From an uncultured Flavobacteriales bacterium (lineage in GTDB: Bacteria; Bacteroidota; Bacteroidia; Flavobacteriales; BACL11): DNA of 64,000 nucleotides. The stretch is taken from assembly GCA_949372805.1 (NCBI GenBank), contig CASIBH010000008.1, forward strand, positions 1 through 64,000, given 5' to 3'. A program made the translations under genes and the position numbers. The notes beneath the pieces were generated by a model. The model saw only the letters and a list, made by a program, of their open reading frames with translations, made no database searches and was not told the origin of the DNA. This document shows positions 62,454 to 64,000 of the stretch, in pieces; the stretch's first letter is position 1, and each line of letters starts with the position of its first letter.

Positions 62454-64000
62454 TTATTCACCTTTCTCCAAATCATCCTTTAAAGCAGATAAGCTATCCA
62501 AATCACCTAAGGTCGATTGATGTTGATTATCCTGAATTTTCTTCATAGCTTTCTTAGTATTAGATACTGATTTTTTCTTTTCACTAATCATATCATCCTT
62601 AAAAGTTGCAGTATGAGAAACTAAAATTTTCTTGTTCTCTTTAGAAAACTCTAAAACTTTAAAACTAACAGTATCATTTAAATTAACGGAAGAACCATCT
62701 TCTTTTTCTAAATGTCTTTTAGGAGCAAAGGCTTCAACTTCACCATTCAAATCAATTAAAGCTCCTTTGTCATACATCTCTTTTAAAACACCTTGAAATT
62801 GTTCACCAACTAAATACTTATCTGCATGAAGATCCCAGGGGTTAGATTCTAATTGCTTATGTCCTAAACTAATCTTTCTGTTCTTTTGATCTATATCTAA
62901 AACTACAACATCAAGCATAGAGTCAACAGATGTAAATTCAGCGGGGTGCTTAATTTTCTTAGTCCATGATAGATCAGAAATATGAACAAGACCATCAACA
63001 CCTTCTTCTAACTCAACAAATATTCCAAAATTTGTGAAATTTCTTACTTTCACTTTAAGTTCAGATGAAATTGGGAATTTTTCTTCAATTTTCTCCCATG
63101 GGTCTGGAAGCATTTGTTTTTTACCTAATGACATTTTTCTTTGTTCTCTATCCAAGGTTAAAACTTTAGCTTCAACACTATCTCCTTTACTGAAGAAATC
63201 ATTTGCACTTCTTAAATGAGTTGACCATGACATTTCAGAGACGTGAAGTAGAGCTTCAACACCAGCCTGTAGTTCTACAAATACACCATAATCAGCTACT
63301 ACTACAACTTTTCCTTTTACGACATCTCCAACGGAAAGGTTTTCATCAAGATCATGCCATGGATGAGAACCAAGTTGTTTTAGCCCAAGTTGTATTCTAC
63401 TTTTACCTTCATCAAAATCTAAAATAACAACATTTATTGTTTCATCAAGTTTTACAATCTCTTCTGGATGAGAAACTCTTCCCCAAGATAAGTCTGTAAT
63501 ATGAATTAAACCATCAATCCCTCCTAGGTCAACAAAAACTCCATATGAAGTAATATTTTTAACTGTCCCTTCTATGACTTGACCTTTTTCAAGCTTAGAC
63601 ATTATTTCTTTAGTTTGGATCGCTAAATCAGCTTCAATTAATGCCTTGTGAGAAACAACTACATTTCTAAAAGATTCATTTACCTTTACAACTTTAAACT
63701 CCATTTTTTTACCAACATAATCATCATAATCTCTAATTGGCTTAACATCAATCTGAGAACCAGGCAAGAAACATTCAATTCCAAAAACATCAACAATCAT
63801 ACCTCCTTTTGTTCTACTTCTTATTTGACCATTAACAACTTCTCCAGTTTCTAACGCAACATTCACTTTTTCCCAAGCTCTTAATACTCTTGCTCTTCTA
63901 TGAGATAGAACAAGTTGTCCTTTTTTATCCTCTTGCTGCTCAACTAAAACCTCTACTGAATCACCTACTGCAAGTTCCTCATTATATTTAAATTCTGAAC
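62454..64000 (-). CDS. rpsA: Ribosomal protein S1, 5' end beyond window
   Basis: S1 binds mRNA on the 30S subunit. The frame stays open to the right edge (SEFKYNEELAVGDSVEV at the border), so the start is outside. At least five S1 RNA-binding repeats are seen, each with a G-V-V...YGVFV-L-GLIH-DLSW pattern, for example SYGVFVDLGGIDGLIHITDL, DYGVFVELQAGVEALLHVSE and NFGIFVELEEGVDGLVHISD. A Lys/Ser-rich C-terminal tail follows. A GTG at 63866 is internal, not the true start. Confidence 0.96.
   Translation of the reverse strand, partial: SEFKYNEELAVGDSVEVLVEQQEDKKGQLVLSHRRARVLRAWEKVNVALETGEVVNGQIRSRTKGGMIVDVFGIECFLPGSQIDVKPIRDYDDYVGKKMEFKVVKVNESFRNVVVSHKALIEADLAIQTKEIMSKLEKGQVIEGTVKNITSYGVFVDLGGIDGLIHITDLSWGRVSHPEEIVKLDETINVVILDFDEGKSRIQLGLKQLGSHPWHDLDENLSVGDVVKGKVVVVADYGVFVELQAGVEALLHVSEMSWSTHLRSANDFFSKGDSVEAKVLTLDREQRKMSLGKKQMLPDPWEKIEEKFPISSELKVKVRNFTNFGIFVELEEGVDGLVHISDLSWTKKIKHPAEFTSVDSMLDVVVLDIDQKNRKISLGHKQLESNPWDLHADKYLVGEQFQGVLKEMYDKGALIDLNGEVEAFAPKRHLEKEDGSSVNLNDTVSFKVLEFSKENKKILVSHTATFKDDMISEKKKSVSNTKKAMKKIQDNQHQSTLGDLDSLSALKDDLEKGE

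Overview
The window looks like part of a low-GC chromosome of a marine Bacteroidota bacterium, most probably of the class Flavobacteriia; I cannot name the genus. The evidence is a Na+-pumping NADH:quinone reductase operon, three proteins with type IX secretion (T9SS) sorting tails, a T9SS Plug-like and a PorE-like protein, a fused SecDF, Bacteroidota-only families (DUF1599, DUF3467, TIGR03643, PspC-like miniproteins) and Bacteroidota-style promoter boxes (TAnnTTTG). Almost everything is chromosomal core. I see no prophage, transposon, plasmid backbone or CRISPR array. Both ends cut genes: tpiA on the left and rpsA on the right.

Layout. 1-3353 (minus): DUF1599 protein, MauE/DoxX-thioredoxin fusion, DppB-type permease, tpiA. 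3397-4233 (plus): folP. 4245-10096 (minus): nqrABCDEF. 10204-13182 (plus): T9SS Plug-like lipoprotein and pruA. 13188-26352 (minus): the tRNA-tuf-tRNA-Trp-secE-nusG-rplKAJL-rpoBC-DUF3467 information-processing block. 26525-37243 (mostly minus): rpsU, xerC; a PspC-like/coiled-coil/PspC-like/sugar-nucleotide reductase/AGCS symporter/apt run; a plus-strand DUF218 gene; pyrF, prfA, purM; a PorE-like OmpA protein. 37490-42706: eukaryote-type glutamine synthetase, Na+/Ca2+ exchanger, tatA, secDF. 42865-50453: an FG-GAP T9SS cargo, flavin reductase plus TIGR03643, umuD-umuC-pirin, htpG. 50636-55914 (plus): dapD, a glycosyltransferase, tsaC, cca, a pRiA4b-ORF3-like protein, miaA. 55898-64000 (minus): a gliding-type adhesin, rnz, a T9SS cargo, a small unknown protein, pyrB, pyrR, rpsA.

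Functional themes. NQR, the AGCS alanine symporter and the Na+/Ca2+ exchanger fit sodium-based energetics. SecDF, TatA, the Plug-like and PorE-like proteins and three T9SS cargos outline protein export. tsaC, cca and miaA form a tRNA-maturation run that includes one protein of unknown role.

Data quality. Many single-base indels break essential genes in two patches (about 0.7-4.2 kb and 18.1-25.9 kb) and once in nqrC. Because tuf, rpoB and five ribosomal or elongation genes cannot all be dead, I read these as sequencing or assembly errors and annotate across them. The rest of the window is clean.
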